This document shows, in pieces, positions 5,011 to 13,310 of a stretch of 17,493 bases of DNA. The DNA is taken from positions 1-17,493 of the forward strand of contig CAZEXD010000011.1 of the NCBI GenBank assembly GCA_964516865.1. Direction: 5' to 3'. This stretch comes from CAZEXD01 sp964516865. Lineage in GTDB: Bacteria; Patescibacteriota; Minisyncoccia; Minisyncoccales; Staskawiczbacteraceae. Each line of letters starts with the position of its first letter. The stretch's first letter is position 1. Below the pieces are notes generated by a model. The model was not told the origin of the DNA, made no database searches, and worked only from the letters and a program-made list of their open reading frames with translations. The translations under genes were made by a program, and so were the position numbers.

Positions 5011-6132
5011 CTAATTAGATCCAAATGTTAAATATTCTAAAATATGCCTTGCAATGGTTTTGGCTGCCCAGGGCCGCGAAAATTTTAAAGCACTTTCTTT
5101 CATTTCTTCCAGTTTTTTCGGCCGATTAAACAAAAAACGAAGTTTTTCCAAAAAGAAATTCTGGGTAAAATTTTCCTGCTCTATTACCAATGCTGCGCCG
5201 GTTTCCGCGTAAGAATAAGCGTTTTTCATCTGATGGTTAGCAGCGGCTGAAACCAGGGGCACCAAGATACTTGGCACGCCCACTGCTGCAATTTCGAAAA
5301 TGCTTCCTGCTCCGGCTCGAGAAATTACCAAATCAACTGCCCGATACGCATGTTTTAATTTTTCTTCATCTAAAAAAGAAAAAAGATGATAATAAAGTTT
5401 TAATTCTTTGTCTATTATAACCTGCGACTCACTTGAAACTTGTTTGTAATTAGCAATGCCGCAAAGATGAATTAATTCAAAGTCAATTAAAAGATTGTTT
5501 AACGACCCCAAAACGAAATCATTTAGCGACTCCGCGCCCTGCGAACCACCCATAAAGAGTAAAATCGGTTTTTCAAATGTTAAATTAAACAATTCTTTTG
5601 CTTTTTCTTTTGAGCCGTCTAAAATTTCCGTTCTTATAGGATTACCGGTCACAATAACTTTTTTTAAGTCAAAATACTCGGTTTTGGGGAAAGAAATAAA
5701 TATCTTTTTTGCCCACTTGGCGCTAATTCTATTAGAAAGACCGGGAACCACATCGGATTCGTGTAAATATAGGGGCACCCTAAAAACTTTTGCCCAAATA
5801 ACAACTGGCAAGGAGCCATACCCACCCTTGCTAAAAACAAGTTGAGGATCTATCTTTACAAAATAAAAAAACGATTGAATAATTCCAAAGGGAATTTTAA
5901 ATAAAATATCAACAAAATTTTTAAAAGAAAAATATCTTCTAATTTTACCAGTAATAATGGTTTTTACCGCCACCTCTTCTTGAGAAAGCAAAATTGAACC
6001 AAACTCATCTTTTGGCCCGATATAAAAAAACTCTATGTCTTTTCGGGGGTAAAGATTTCTTATTTCTCGAATTATAGCGATTAAGGGAAAAACATGACCA
6101 CCGGTTCCGCCGCCAGTAAAAAGTATCCGCAT
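5011..6132 (-). CDS. murG: UDP-GlcNAc:lipid I GlcNAc-transferase
   Basis: MurG (373 residues) adds GlcNAc from UDP-GlcNAc to undecaprenyl-PP-MurNAc-pentapeptide, making lipid II on the inner face of the membrane. It is a GT-B glycosyltransferase. Visible family motifs: the first glycine-rich loop GGGTGGHVFP (from residue 7), GGYGS (103..107), LHESD (123..127), GNP (163..165), the second loop GGSQGA (195..200) and the nucleotide-sugar site SRAGAGSIFEIAAVGVPS (271..288) with E280 as the expected UDP-ribose ligand. QMKNA follows. Length is slightly above the usual 355 or so. ATG at 6132 starts directly with the family N-terminus MRILFTGGG. It is 82 bp downstream of ftsW on the same strand and probably cotranscribed. 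Confidence 0.96.
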   Translation of the reverse strand: MRILFTGGGTGGHVFPLIAIIREIRNLYPRKDIEFFYIGPKDEFGSILLSQEEVAVKTIITGKIRRYFSFKNFVDILFKIPFGIIQSFFYFVKIDPQLVFSKGGYGSLPVVIWAKVFRVPLYLHESDVVPGLSNRISAKWAKKIFISFPKTEYFDLKKVIVTGNPIRTEILDGSKEKAKELFNLTFEKPILLFMGGSQGAESLNDFVLGSLNNLLIDFELIHLCGIANYKQVSSESQVIIDKELKLYYHLFSFLDEEKLKHAYRAVDLVISRAGAGSIFEIAAVGVPSILVPLVSAAANHQMKNAYSYAETGAALVIEQENFTQNFFLEKLRFLFNRPKKLEEMKESALKFSRPWAAKTIARHILEYLTFGSN

Positions 6133-6214
6133 AAAATTTGTATTAGTATTTTAATTTTGGTATTTGGGTAAGAAATTTATCGTCAAAACTTGATTGAAAA
6201 TTGGGGGCAGCAAA

Positions 6215-7354
6215 TCAATTTTTTGTCTGTCTTGCGATATTCAGCAATATTCCCACTCCAATTAATTCTGCTATTAAATGTGAACCCCCATAACCAACAA
6301 ATGGCAAAGGAATGCCCATAAACGGGAAAATCCCAATTGTTGAACTTATATTAACAAATCCTTGAAAAATTATCCAGAAGGTAATTCCCAAAGCAACAAG
6401 TTGAGAAAATTTTTCATTTGAGTTAATGGCAATCACAAATCCCGCCACTAAAAATATTAAAAAAAGAGAAATTAAAATTAAACAACCCACAAAACCAGTT
6501 TCTTCCGCAAAAACAGCAAAGGTAGCATCAGAAATAGTTTGCGGCAATAAGCTAAATTTTTGAAAAGACATCCCCAATCCTTGGCCAAAAATTCCACCTG
6601 AACCAACGGCTATTTCTGATTGTTTTACTTGAAAACTTATCCCCAAAGGGTCAAAATTTGGATTCAAAAAAGCGATAAGGCGAGAAACTCGATAGGGCGC
6701 TTTTTTTATTAAAAAAAACAAAGCGATTACTCCCCCTAAAATCACTGAAACCGTGTGCCAAAAAGGCGTACCCGCCGCAAAATAAATAACCAACAAGATG
6801 GCAAAAATTATTCCCAAGGTGCTAATATCCGATTGAAAATAAAAGATAAAAAACAACACCATCAAAAAAAGCAGAAATGGCAGATAAATCTCTTTTAATA
6901 TATTATGATATTTTGTTTTTGTTTTTGGTAAATCCAAGCCGATTTCGGGATAACCCATTTTCTTTTTTAACCAACTAGCCAAATAAAGAATAGTGGTAAT
7001 CTTTAAAAATTCAGATGGTTGTAAAATTATTCCTTTGATATTTATCCAACGTTTTGCTCCCCAAAATTCCGTTCCGCTAAAGGGCAGAAAAACAGCCAAA
7101 GCAACAACTAAATTTGCCAAAAACAACCACGGAGCCATTTTTCTTATGGTTTTAAGGGGCATTAGGAAAAAAATAAGGCCCAAAACAAGTCCGGGTAATA
7201 AACCGCGGGTCATTTGATGAAGCCAATAAAAATTGGTGGTTCCGAATCTTTTTAAAGAATAAGAGGCCGAGATAATCGCCAAAAAAGAAAAGCCCAAAAT
7301 CAATAAAAGTGTAACCGCGAATAAAAGTAAATAATCAAAATGTTTAATTCTCAC
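6215..7354 (-). CDS. ftsW: SEDS-family peptidoglycan polymerase FtsW
   Basis: This is a polytopic membrane protein of about 379 residues with some 10 hydrophobic segments. SEDS proteins polymerise glycan strands from lipid II, with FtsW acting at the division septum. Visible motifs: GAKRWINI and LQPSEFLK in the first half, QSDISTLGI, and near the C-terminus PLPFVGYGGSHL. The loop ISDATFAVFAEETGFVG carries the aspartate that is catalytic in the family (residue 283 when counted from TTG at 7375). I prefer GTG at 7354, which gives the family-like beginning MRIKHFDYLLLF; TTG at 7375 would add seven residues. FtsW rather than RodA is chosen because murG follows, as in many division and cell-wall clusters; sequence alone is less decisive. 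Confidence 0.9.
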   Translation of the reverse strand: MRIKHFDYLLLFAVTLLLILGFSFLAIISASYSLKRFGTTNFYWLHQMTRGLLPGLVLGLIFFLMPLKTIRKMAPWLFLANLVVALAVFLPFSGTEFWGAKRWINIKGIILQPSEFLKITTILYLASWLKKKMGYPEIGLDLPKTKTKYHNILKEIYLPFLLFLMVLFFIFYFQSDISTLGIIFAILLVIYFAAGTPFWHTVSVILGGVIALFFLIKKAPYRVSRLIAFLNPNFDPLGISFQVKQSEIAVGSGGIFGQGLGMSFQKFSLLPQTISDATFAVFAEETGFVGCLILISLFLIFLVAGFVIAINSNEKFSQLVALGITFWIIFQGFVNISSTIGIFPFMGIPLPFVGYGGSHLIAELIGVGILLNIARQTKN

Positions 7355-7413
7355 AAAAAGGAGTTCAATCCGCAAATCCGTTATAACTAAAATTATTTGC
7401 GAACTGTGGTTTA

Positions 7414-7441
7414 ATTATAATTTGTTGACACATTTTACAAA
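7414..7441 (-). promoter_or_regulatory. Candidate ftsW-murG promoter
   Basis: On the minus strand TATAAT (7419..7414) is preceded after 16 bp by TTTGTA (7441..7436). The -10 box is perfect and the -35 box weak. The transcript would begin about 50 bp before the ftsW start. Between 7442 and 7587 the sequence is AT-rich with nothing else clear. Confidence 0.4.
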
Positions 7442-7587
7442 TTGATTCCCTCTGTCAAATTCATTTTTAAATAGAACTCCCTAATATTAAATCGATCAAA
7501 TTGAAAGAATTGTTTATTATTGTGATAGAAAGATAATAAAATTTAAACTATATTTCTATGCACTTTAATTAATATTAAACAATATTT

Positions 7588-8063
7588 ATGATTTCATCAA
7601 TATATTTGACAAATCCGTGGAATTGTTGCGTATACTCGGTTATAATGATGTTTTTGTTGGAATTGAAAGCAGTGAACAATGCCATTTTAAAAGCAGCAAA
7701 CAAAGGTACTACCATTGCATTAAATAAGCGCGCTACAATACTTCTTAAAAATGCGGGAATAAAAAGATTTTAGGACTGCCAGGAGAAAGCAGACAATCGC
7801 TACAAGCAATATATGATCATGTGTGCGACCTGTTCAAGAACGGTTTGTATACTTTATCAGTTTGCATATTTGCTCCATTGTTGGATCGCGGACTTTTTTT
7901 GCAATTGCTAAGCGATGAGAAAATAGGTAAACAGTATAGGAATGATAATGTGTTCGATTGGCCGTTATTCTTGAAGTTATGAATTCAAACACAATGCGCA
8001 TGCGAATGGACCGACATCGTTGAATATAGTAAACGGTTAAATTCCATTCCTAGTTCTTTATAG
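7588..8063 (+). pseudogene. Decayed radical-SAM protein, C-terminal part
   Basis: Two reading frames together spell a radical-SAM C-terminal region. Frame 1 (7588..7773) contains KAVNNAILKAANKGTT and LLKNAGIK, the usual stretch before the GLPGE strand. It then breaks at a stop where a segment like the expected VYGTFILGLPGE should follow. The frame starting at 7773 continues with GLPGESRQSLQAIYDH, then FKNGLYTLSVCIFAPL, RNDNVFDWPLFLKL, an in-frame TGA at 7980, then CACEWTDIVEYSKRL, ending at TAG 8061..8063. So there is at least one deletion or frameshift near 7770 and one internal stop. No CxxxCxxC cluster remains, so the N-terminal half is missing. It runs opposite to the flanking cell-wall genes and looks like a relic of acquired DNA. 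The original substrate is unknown. Confidence 0.72.
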
Positions 8064-8155
8064 GAGGACAACTTTTCATAGATTGAAAGAGAGTATGACA
8101 TATAAATAAGCAAATTTAATTTTGTAATAAGTTAACGTCAGCACAACCAACAAAT

Positions 8156-8197
8156 AAAAGCGAGGAGATAAAAACAATATTTTCTCCTCGCTTTTTT
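8156..8197 (+). terminator. Bidirectional Rho-independent terminator
   Basis: AAAAGCGAGGAGA (8156..8168) pairs with TCTCCTCGCTTTT (8183..8195), a long GC-containing stem with a 14-base AT loop, followed on the plus strand by a run of six T residues ending at 8197. On the minus strand CTTTTATTTG follows the stem, so it can also end the murL-murD transcript that stops at 8246. The stretch 8064..8155 shows no gene. Confidence 0.8.
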
Positions 8198-8245
8198 GAT
8201 GTATATTATTCGTGTTTCTAGTTATAAAAAATATTTTGTTTTCTA

Positions 8246-10765
8246 TCATTTCTCGGTCTCTCTCGAATATCTTTTAACAAAGCGTTGGAATAAATTGCCT
8301 TTTTCCTCAAAATTTTTCCATAAAGAATAACTTGGCGATGCGCAAGATAATAGACAAACACTCCCCTTTTTAGTATATTTATATGCAAATTTTACCGCCT
8401 CTTTCATACTAGACGTTTTTAAAACATTAAAACCTTTTTTTGATTTTAGAATTCTTTTTCCACTTTCTGGAAAAAGTATAATGTTCTTTATTTTATATTT
8501 TTTAATTGTTTTTTCTAACTGAGAAAAATTATAACCACGGTCCTCGCCACCAAGCATAATCGTGCCAATTTTTGGAAGAGATTTGATTGCCATTATAGTT
8601 GATTCTGGTGTCGTAGAAATAGCGTCGTCGTAGAACTTAATGCCCTTAAATTCGCCAACAAACTCTAGACGATGTGGAAGGGGATGAAATTTTTTAATTG
8701 CCTTTTTAATTATCTCATCTGAAATGTTAAAAGCCCTTGCAACGGTAATTGCTGCTTTTATATTTTCTTTGTTGTGTTTTCCGATTAGAGGAATTTCGCA
8801 ATTTTTTAAAGGAATTTTTGAAACGAAGGGAATTGCTTTTGCCTTAGACTCTTTTGTCCAACCAACTAGTTTTTTGTATTTTGGGTTATAAATAAATAAG
8901 TCGTCCTTGTTCTGAAATTTGATTATATTTTTTTTAGCATCATAATATTTTTCAACACTGCCGTGATAATTCATATGCTCAGGAAACAGATTAATGACTA
9001 CTGCAATATCTGGAGAAAAATTAATATCTTCTAATTGGTAACTAGAAAGTTCAAGCACGAAAATTTCGTCTTTTTTTATAGGAACCATTAAAACCTCAAG
9101 CATTGGATTCCCAATATTTCCTAAAAGCCTGACCTTTTTTCCGTCTTCTTTTAAAATGGCATAAATAAGAGAAGCAGTTGTGCTTTTGCCTTTAGTGCCC
9201 GTGATTCCGATTGTTTTATTTTTAATCTGCGAAAAGAAAATATTTGTAGCTGTTGTATAAGGAATTCTTACAAGATTTTTTGGAATTCCTGGCGTTTTTA
9301 CGGCAATATCATATTTTTTCTGCTTCTCTAAATAGTTTTTACTGAGTTTCATATCGGCTACACCAATTTTTAAGTTTGGGAAATTCTTTTTAATATATTT
9401 TTTTGTAACTTGGCCCTCTTTACCGTAACCCAAAATTAAAGCATTTTTCATTCCTAAAAACCTTAAATGCGCTGGAATATTTGGCGCAGGATTTGTTTTA
9501 AAAACCTCTTTGATTATATCTTTTGGATTTTTTATTTTCGGTAAAAAATTTTTAATTACCAAATCATTTTTAAATTTTTTACTTGCTAAATATAGAGCTG
9601 CTGTTGTTTCTTCAAAAGTCCCCACGCAATCAAAAGGCTTCATTTTTCCAAAACCAAGAATATCTCTGAATATAGGCAATAAATTTTTATCTTGATAAAG
9701 ATTTTTCTGAAAAATATCTATTAAATCTTTTTTTGGTAAAAAGGCTGACAATAAAGTAAATACAAAAACGCATTTTGAACATTGGCCACACCATAATTGG
9801 TTTTTTTCTTTTCTATTAATTTTGAAGTTTTGGTTACAACTGGAAAAATAAAGAAAATATTTTTTATACTTTAAAAATAATTCTACTATACGGATTTCAT
9901 AAAAAGGCCTTAGCAAGGAAAAATAAAAAATATCAGGACTAATAAAGTTTTTTATATAATCCCGAAATAAATTTTCAAATTCAGATGATTTACTCCATTG
10001 ATGATTAATAATTTCCCCTTTATATTTTATATTACCAAAGTTACTACTATATTCGTTTGCAACAACAATATAAGAGTATTTATACAAAACGGAGGATAAA
10101 AGACACAAAAACGCATAGATGGCAGAAATCGGTATGTGGCCACTGTATTTAACTTCTCCTTTTTGAAAGAGTTTTTTGTCTAAAAATCTTCTTATTTTTA
10201 AGGCCTTGACACCCATTATTTCTATCACCTTATCAACTAATTCTGAATTTTTTTGTGTCTCTAAAAAAATAGCGGTTGTTTCATATCCTCCTTCTTTTAA
10301 AAGTTCAGTTGCCACAATTGAGTCCTTCCCCCCCCCAACGGCAACAAGATATTTATCGTTTCTTTCTAAAGGATAAAGAACTGGTTTTATGTTTTCTCTA
10401 AATGGAAATTTAGGAGAATTTTTGGGATTAATTTTATTTTTGTAAAAAAACTCAGCCAGCCCTTTTTTATAAACCGTATTCCAAAATTCCGCCTCTTTTT
10501 CTGATAGGACGTATTTTACCTTTACTTTTGTCGCACAATGGATTTTGTAATAACTAATCCCTAAAATTATATGAAGTCCGGAAAGAACTTTATCTAAAAG
10601 TCCTTGAGGTATTTCTGATAAATTAAATGGTTTTGGTAGAATAATTTTTTCTATATAGGAAATTTCTTTATCCTTAAATTTTGTTTTGTAATTGAAAAAA
10701 ATCCTTTTATTTTCAGGTTCAAACTTATACGAGGTGAATTCAAAAAAGGAAGGAGTCATCTTCAT
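8246..10765 (-). CDS. murD: Fused MurL epimerase and MurD ligase
   Basis: This is an 839-residue two-domain protein. Residues 1..430 resemble MurL, the ATP-dependent epimerase that turns UDP-MurNAc-L-Ala-L-Glu into the D-Glu form. Seen are the PP-loop AVGGGKDS (142..149), FLETQKN, the ANEYSSNFGN stretch and a cysteine cluster C310, C326, C329, C332 (WCGQCSKC). From about 438 a full MurD follows: Rossmann start ALILGYGKEG, Walker GTKGKST (523..529), ELSSYQLE, PEHMNYHGS, likely carbamylated Lys near YYDAKK, PHRLE (697..701), YDDAISTTPEST, LGGEDRGYNF and LLSCASPS. Together they would add L-Glu to UDP-MurNAc-L-Ala and epimerise it, as the separate MurD2 and MurL of Xanthomonas do. Start is ATG at 10765; ATG at 10759 is an alternative. 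The fusion is seen; the L-Glu specificity is inferred. Confidence 0.88.
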   Translation of the reverse strand: MKMTPSFFEFTSYKFEPENKRIFFNYKTKFKDKEISYIEKIILPKPFNLSEIPQGLLDKVLSGLHIILGISYYKIHCATKVKVKYVLSEKEAEFWNTVYKKGLAEFFYKNKINPKNSPKFPFRENIKPVLYPLERNDKYLVAVGGGKDSIVATELLKEGGYETTAIFLETQKNSELVDKVIEIMGVKALKIRRFLDKKLFQKGEVKYSGHIPISAIYAFLCLLSSVLYKYSYIVVANEYSSNFGNIKYKGEIINHQWSKSSEFENLFRDYIKNFISPDIFYFSLLRPFYEIRIVELFLKYKKYFLYFSSCNQNFKINRKEKNQLWCGQCSKCVFVFTLLSAFLPKKDLIDIFQKNLYQDKNLLPIFRDILGFGKMKPFDCVGTFEETTAALYLASKKFKNDLVIKNFLPKIKNPKDIIKEVFKTNPAPNIPAHLRFLGMKNALILGYGKEGQVTKKYIKKNFPNLKIGVADMKLSKNYLEKQKKYDIAVKTPGIPKNLVRIPYTTATNIFFSQIKNKTIGITGTKGKSTTASLIYAILKEDGKKVRLLGNIGNPMLEVLMVPIKKDEIFVLELSSYQLEDINFSPDIAVVINLFPEHMNYHGSVEKYYDAKKNIIKFQNKDDLFIYNPKYKKLVGWTKESKAKAIPFVSKIPLKNCEIPLIGKHNKENIKAAITVARAFNISDEIIKKAIKKFHPLPHRLEFVGEFKGIKFYDDAISTTPESTIMAIKSLPKIGTIMLGGEDRGYNFSQLEKTIKKYKIKNIILFPESGKRILKSKKGFNVLKTSSMKEAVKFAYKYTKKGSVCLLSCASPSYSLWKNFEEKGNLFQRFVKRYSRETEK
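10528..10539 (-). repeat. Minus-oriented ATTGTGCGACAA motif inside murL-murD
   Basis: Exact copy within the N-terminal MurL part, where it encodes part of KIHCATK. It reads Ile/His-Cys-Ala-Thr in this frame, unlike the other coding copies. It points left, toward the dif-like site. Confidence 0.85.
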
Positions 10766-10773
10766 AATATTTA

Positions 10774-10802
10774 ACTATATCATAAATTTATCTTTATTCA
10801 AA
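10774..10802 (-). promoter_or_regulatory. Candidate murL-murD promoter
   Basis: On the minus strand TTTGAA (10802..10797), a 17-bp spacer and TATAGT (10779..10774). The -10 box is about 9 bp from the ATG, again suggesting a near-leaderless transcript. It is divergent from the plus-strand promoter at 10814. Confidence 0.4.
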
Positions 10803-10813
10803 ACAATAATTTT

Positions 10814-10874
10814 TTGACAAATTCTATTAATATATTAATAAGGGTATGCTTTATATAGCACAACTAAAAAGGAG
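10814..10874 (+). promoter_or_regulatory. Promoter and ribosome binding site of the 135-residue gene
   Basis: A perfect TTGACA (10814..10819) is followed after 16 bp by a weak TAATAA (10836..10841). AAGGAG (10869..10874) lies 6 bp before the ATG at 10881. This is the clearest Shine-Dalgarno sequence in the window; most other genes have none, so strong ribosome recruitment may be specific to this gene. Confidence 0.6.
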
Positions 10875-10880
10875 TGAAAA

Positions 10881-11288
10881 ATGGCAACTCCAGAAAAAGA
10901 AACGAAACTGCAAGAGTTGTGGCAAAAATTTCTAAAACAAAAACCACCAATAAGGACTTGCTCACTGTTGTTTATTACAGAAATAGAACCTCTCAGACAA
11001 AAAGCCCTAGAACAGCTTTTTAGACACGGCATCACAAAAGAAGAAATTGTTTGTATTATGGTTTCCGTTCCTAATTTAAGAGAGGCTGCTCAAAAATTGC
11101 TTGATTGGCGAAATAGAAACACTCCGATTATCCAAAAAATTCTTGGGCAAATGAAAGCTTTTGCAGGGAAAGAGGGGGTAAAGATAAAAATCAATGCTCT
11201 TTTAATTTTTTATCCCAATAACCTTATTACTACGCCTATTATCGCCAAAACTATTCCTACAATCCAAAAACGCATAGTTACCTTATAA
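10881..11288 (+). CDS. Unknown helical protein with a strong ribosome binding site
   Basis: This 135-residue protein belongs to no family that I can name. It is soluble and mostly helical. Two related units are visible: ITEIEPLRQKALEQLF followed by a helix, then IMVSVPNLREAAQKLLDW, each of the pattern V/I-P-x-L-R-x-x-A-x-x-L-L. This resembles the short helical repeats seen in some uncharacterised bacterial proteins. ATG at 10881 is fixed by AAGGAG six bases upstream. Its last 79 bases (from 11210) overlap the 3' end of mraY on the other strand, where the protein sequence (YPNNLITTPIIAKT and onward) looks unlike the rest, so the original stop may have been lost. It is divergent from murL-murD and convergent with mraY. 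Confidence 0.65.
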   Translation: MATPEKETKLQELWQKFLKQKPPIRTCSLLFITEIEPLRQKALEQLFRHGITKEEIVCIMVSVPNLREAAQKLLDWRNRNTPIIQKILGQMKAFAGKEGVKIKINALLIFYPNNLITTPIIAKTIPTIQKRIVTL

Positions 11289-12301
11289 TGAGGCCAGCCC
11301 TTGGCTTCGAAGTGGTGGTGCAGAGGGGCGCAAAGAAAAAGTTTCTTCCCCCTGATTTTTTTTGATAACAACTGAAGAATTACAGAACCAGATTCCAAAA
11401 CCAGCAGTCCGGCTATAATTGGCAGAACGATCACAGAATTAGTCAAAAAAGCAATAACGGCTATGGTGGTGGTTAAACCAAGCATACCCGTTTCGCCCAT
11501 ATAAAATCTCGCTGGGGGAATGTTAAACCATAAAAATGCCAAAAGCGCGCCGAAAATAACAGCGCAGAAAGCGGCTAAATCGGTTTTTCCAACAGCCAAT
11601 GCAATAATTGTGAAAGCGCCGAAGATAGAAATGAAGGTGCCACCAGCCAAACCATCTAACCCATCTATTACTCCTCCCGACCAACAGGCAAGCATAACTA
11701 AAACAAAAAGAGGAAGATACCAAATCCCTATTGAAAAACTTCCTCTTAAAGGAATATAAATGGTGTCCCACCCCAATCGATAATAAAACCACCATCCACC
11801 AATTAAACCAATTAATAAGACAATTATTAAACGACGAATAAAAGAAATTCCGCCCCCAACATATCTTCCTTTTCCTATTTCTTTGCCAAAAATTTTAAAC
11901 GAAGAATCAACAACAACTAAAATATCATCCAAAAGACCAACCAGCGAAGCAACGATTAAAGTAAATAAAGGAAGCCACGTTTGACCTCTCGATAAAAAAT
12001 TAAACTCTTTAAAAATCCCATTAAAAACCAAGGAAAGCAGATAAAATATAATAATGAGAAAAACTACTGTTACCCAAATTAAAAGTCCGCCCAAACGAGG
12101 TGCTGCCGTTTCTTTTTCTTTGTGAAGCTGATAAAAAATAGGGGCATTTTCTCCGCTTATTGCTTTTTCTCTGGCGTTTTTCTTCCATAATCTGTGGCGA
12201 TACAAAAAACTGGTTAAAAGAGGACACCAACTGACTGCTAAAATCAACGAAAGAGTGGCTAAAAGAAAAATTTTAATAACATTAAAGATGAAGAGAGTCA
12301 T
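11210..12301 (-). CDS. mraY: Phospho-MurNAc-pentapeptide transferase
   Basis: MraY (363 residues) is an integral membrane enzyme that moves phospho-MurNAc-pentapeptide from UDP to undecaprenyl phosphate, making lipid I, the substrate of MurG. About 10 hydrophobic segments are visible. Family motifs: APRLGG (67..72), the aspartate pair GLLDD (D125, D126), IDGLDGLAGG (212..221) and APLHHHFEAKGW with the three histidines H328..H330. Two departures stand out: the position usually occupied by a catalytic or metal-binding Asp in MGDxG is Glu here (MGETG, E270), and the Asn-rich lead of the usual NLTDGLDG is replaced by GGVIDGLDG. ATG at 12301 is the natural start. The gene follows the carboxypeptidase gene by 46 bp, probably in one transcript. 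Its 3' end overlaps a convergent gene. Confidence 0.95.
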   Translation of the reverse strand: MTLFIFNVIKIFLLATLSLILAVSWCPLLTSFLYRHRLWKKNAREKAISGENAPIFYQLHKEKETAAPRLGGLLIWVTVVFLIIIFYLLSLVFNGIFKEFNFLSRGQTWLPLFTLIVASLVGLLDDILVVVDSSFKIFGKEIGKGRYVGGGISFIRRLIIVLLIGLIGGWWFYYRLGWDTIYIPLRGSFSIGIWYLPLFVLVMLACWSGGVIDGLDGLAGGTFISIFGAFTIIALAVGKTDLAAFCAVIFGALLAFLWFNIPPARFYMGETGMLGLTTTIAVIAFLTNSVIVLPIIAGLLVLESGSVILQLLSKKIRGKKLFLCAPLHHHFEAKGWPHYKVTMRFWIVGIVLAIIGVVIRLLG

Positions 12302-12347
12302 TTTTTTGGGTATTAGGTATGATGTGTTAAAAGTTAAGTGTTATTTT

Positions 12348-13310
12348 TCACCACTGATAAGCGATATTAACCCATTCAATTAGTTTTTTCATTTCTTTAA
12401 ACCTGCTATCTGAACCAAGAATTATATAAATTAAATTATTTCCCTCTCCGTGATTTTTTAAAACCAACAAAAGACAACCTTTTGCTTCCGTGGTCTTACC
12501 AGTTTTGCCGCCAATTATATCAGGAATTTTTTCTAATAATTCATTAGTATTTATCAGTTCATGGTGAAAAATTCCTTCGGGGGTATAAAGTTTATAACTG
12601 GGCAAAGAGACAATTTCCCAAATAAGAGGATAATTCTTTAATAAGTATTTTGTTAATTTTACTAAATCAGCAGCAGTAGAATAATTATCGGGACTTAATC
12701 CTGCTGCGTCTATAAATTGAGTGTCAAAAAGCCCTAAATTTTTTGCCCCTAAGTTCATTAAATCTACAAAATTGTTAATTCCTTTCAATTCGGCTAAAGC
12801 ATAACTTGCGTCATTGCTGGACTCAATAAGCATTATATATAAAAGATTTTCAATGGAAAGTTTTTCTCCCGGCTTTAAAAATCCTTGGTCTCCTTCTTGG
12901 TTAACCGCTTCATTACTAATAACCACATTTTCCTTTAAATCGTAATTTTTTAAGACCACCAGGGCAGTCATTAATTTTGTCAAACTAGCAATTGGCAGTT
13001 TTTGTTTTTCGTTTTTTCTAAAAAGAATTTTATCTTTTGCTATTGAATTTGTTTCAACAACGATAGCGGCTTTGGCGTTAATTTCTAATTCGTCTATTGA
13101 CCAATCTCTAAACGGCTTCATTGCTTCGGCATTCTGAATTTCTGTACTCATTAAATTTTCATTATTTGTTAAATTTGGTGTTAATACAGAGGCAGACAAA
13201 AATTCTTTCTGCCAATTGTTTTTGTTTAATAAAAACCAAACAACTAAAATAATTATTAAAACAATTAAAACCAAAATAATTATTTTTGTTAACAAATTTT
13301 TATCTTTCAT
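12348..13310 (-). CDS. dacA: D-alanyl-D-alanine carboxypeptidase, S11 family
   Basis: This 320-residue membrane-anchored penicillin-binding protein of the DacA/PBP5 type trims the terminal D-Ala from peptidoglycan stem peptides outside the membrane. An N-terminal hydrophobic helix at about residues 8..28 acts as the anchor. The three active-site motifs are intact: SLTK (S109 nucleophile, K112), SSN (164..166) and KTG (269..271). Sequence around them (LPIASLTKLMTAL, ESSNDASYALAE, IIGGKTGKTTEA) is typical. The C-terminal beta domain of E. coli PBP5 is absent, so it is a minimal catalytic form. ATG at 13310 lies inside the last codons of aspS, an 11-base overlap implying translational coupling. 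Exact paralogue (DacA, DacD or DacF type) cannot be told, so the symbol is provisional. Confidence 0.9.
   Translation of the reverse strand: MKDKNLLTKIIILVLIVLIIILVVWFLLNKNNWQKEFLSASVLTPNLTNNENLMSTEIQNAEAMKPFRDWSIDELEINAKAAIVVETNSIAKDKILFRKNEKQKLPIASLTKLMTALVVLKNYDLKENVVISNEAVNQEGDQGFLKPGEKLSIENLLYIMLIESSNDASYALAELKGINNFVDLMNLGAKNLGLFDTQFIDAAGLSPDNYSTAADLVKLTKYLLKNYPLIWEIVSLPSYKLYTPEGIFHHELINTNELLEKIPDIIGGKTGKTTEAKGCLLLVLKNHGEGNNLIYIILGSDSRFKEMKKLIEWVNIAYQW

Noticed and set aside
7820..7832. Ninth copy of the ATTGTGCGAC motif (GTGTGCGACC)
   Set aside because: Only the core matches; it fails at the conserved ATT start and the trailing A, and it lies in the foreign radical-SAM remnant. Not counted.
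11523..11795. Alternative frames inside mraY and other long genes
   Set aside because: They lie wholly within strongly supported genes and show no domain or start signal.
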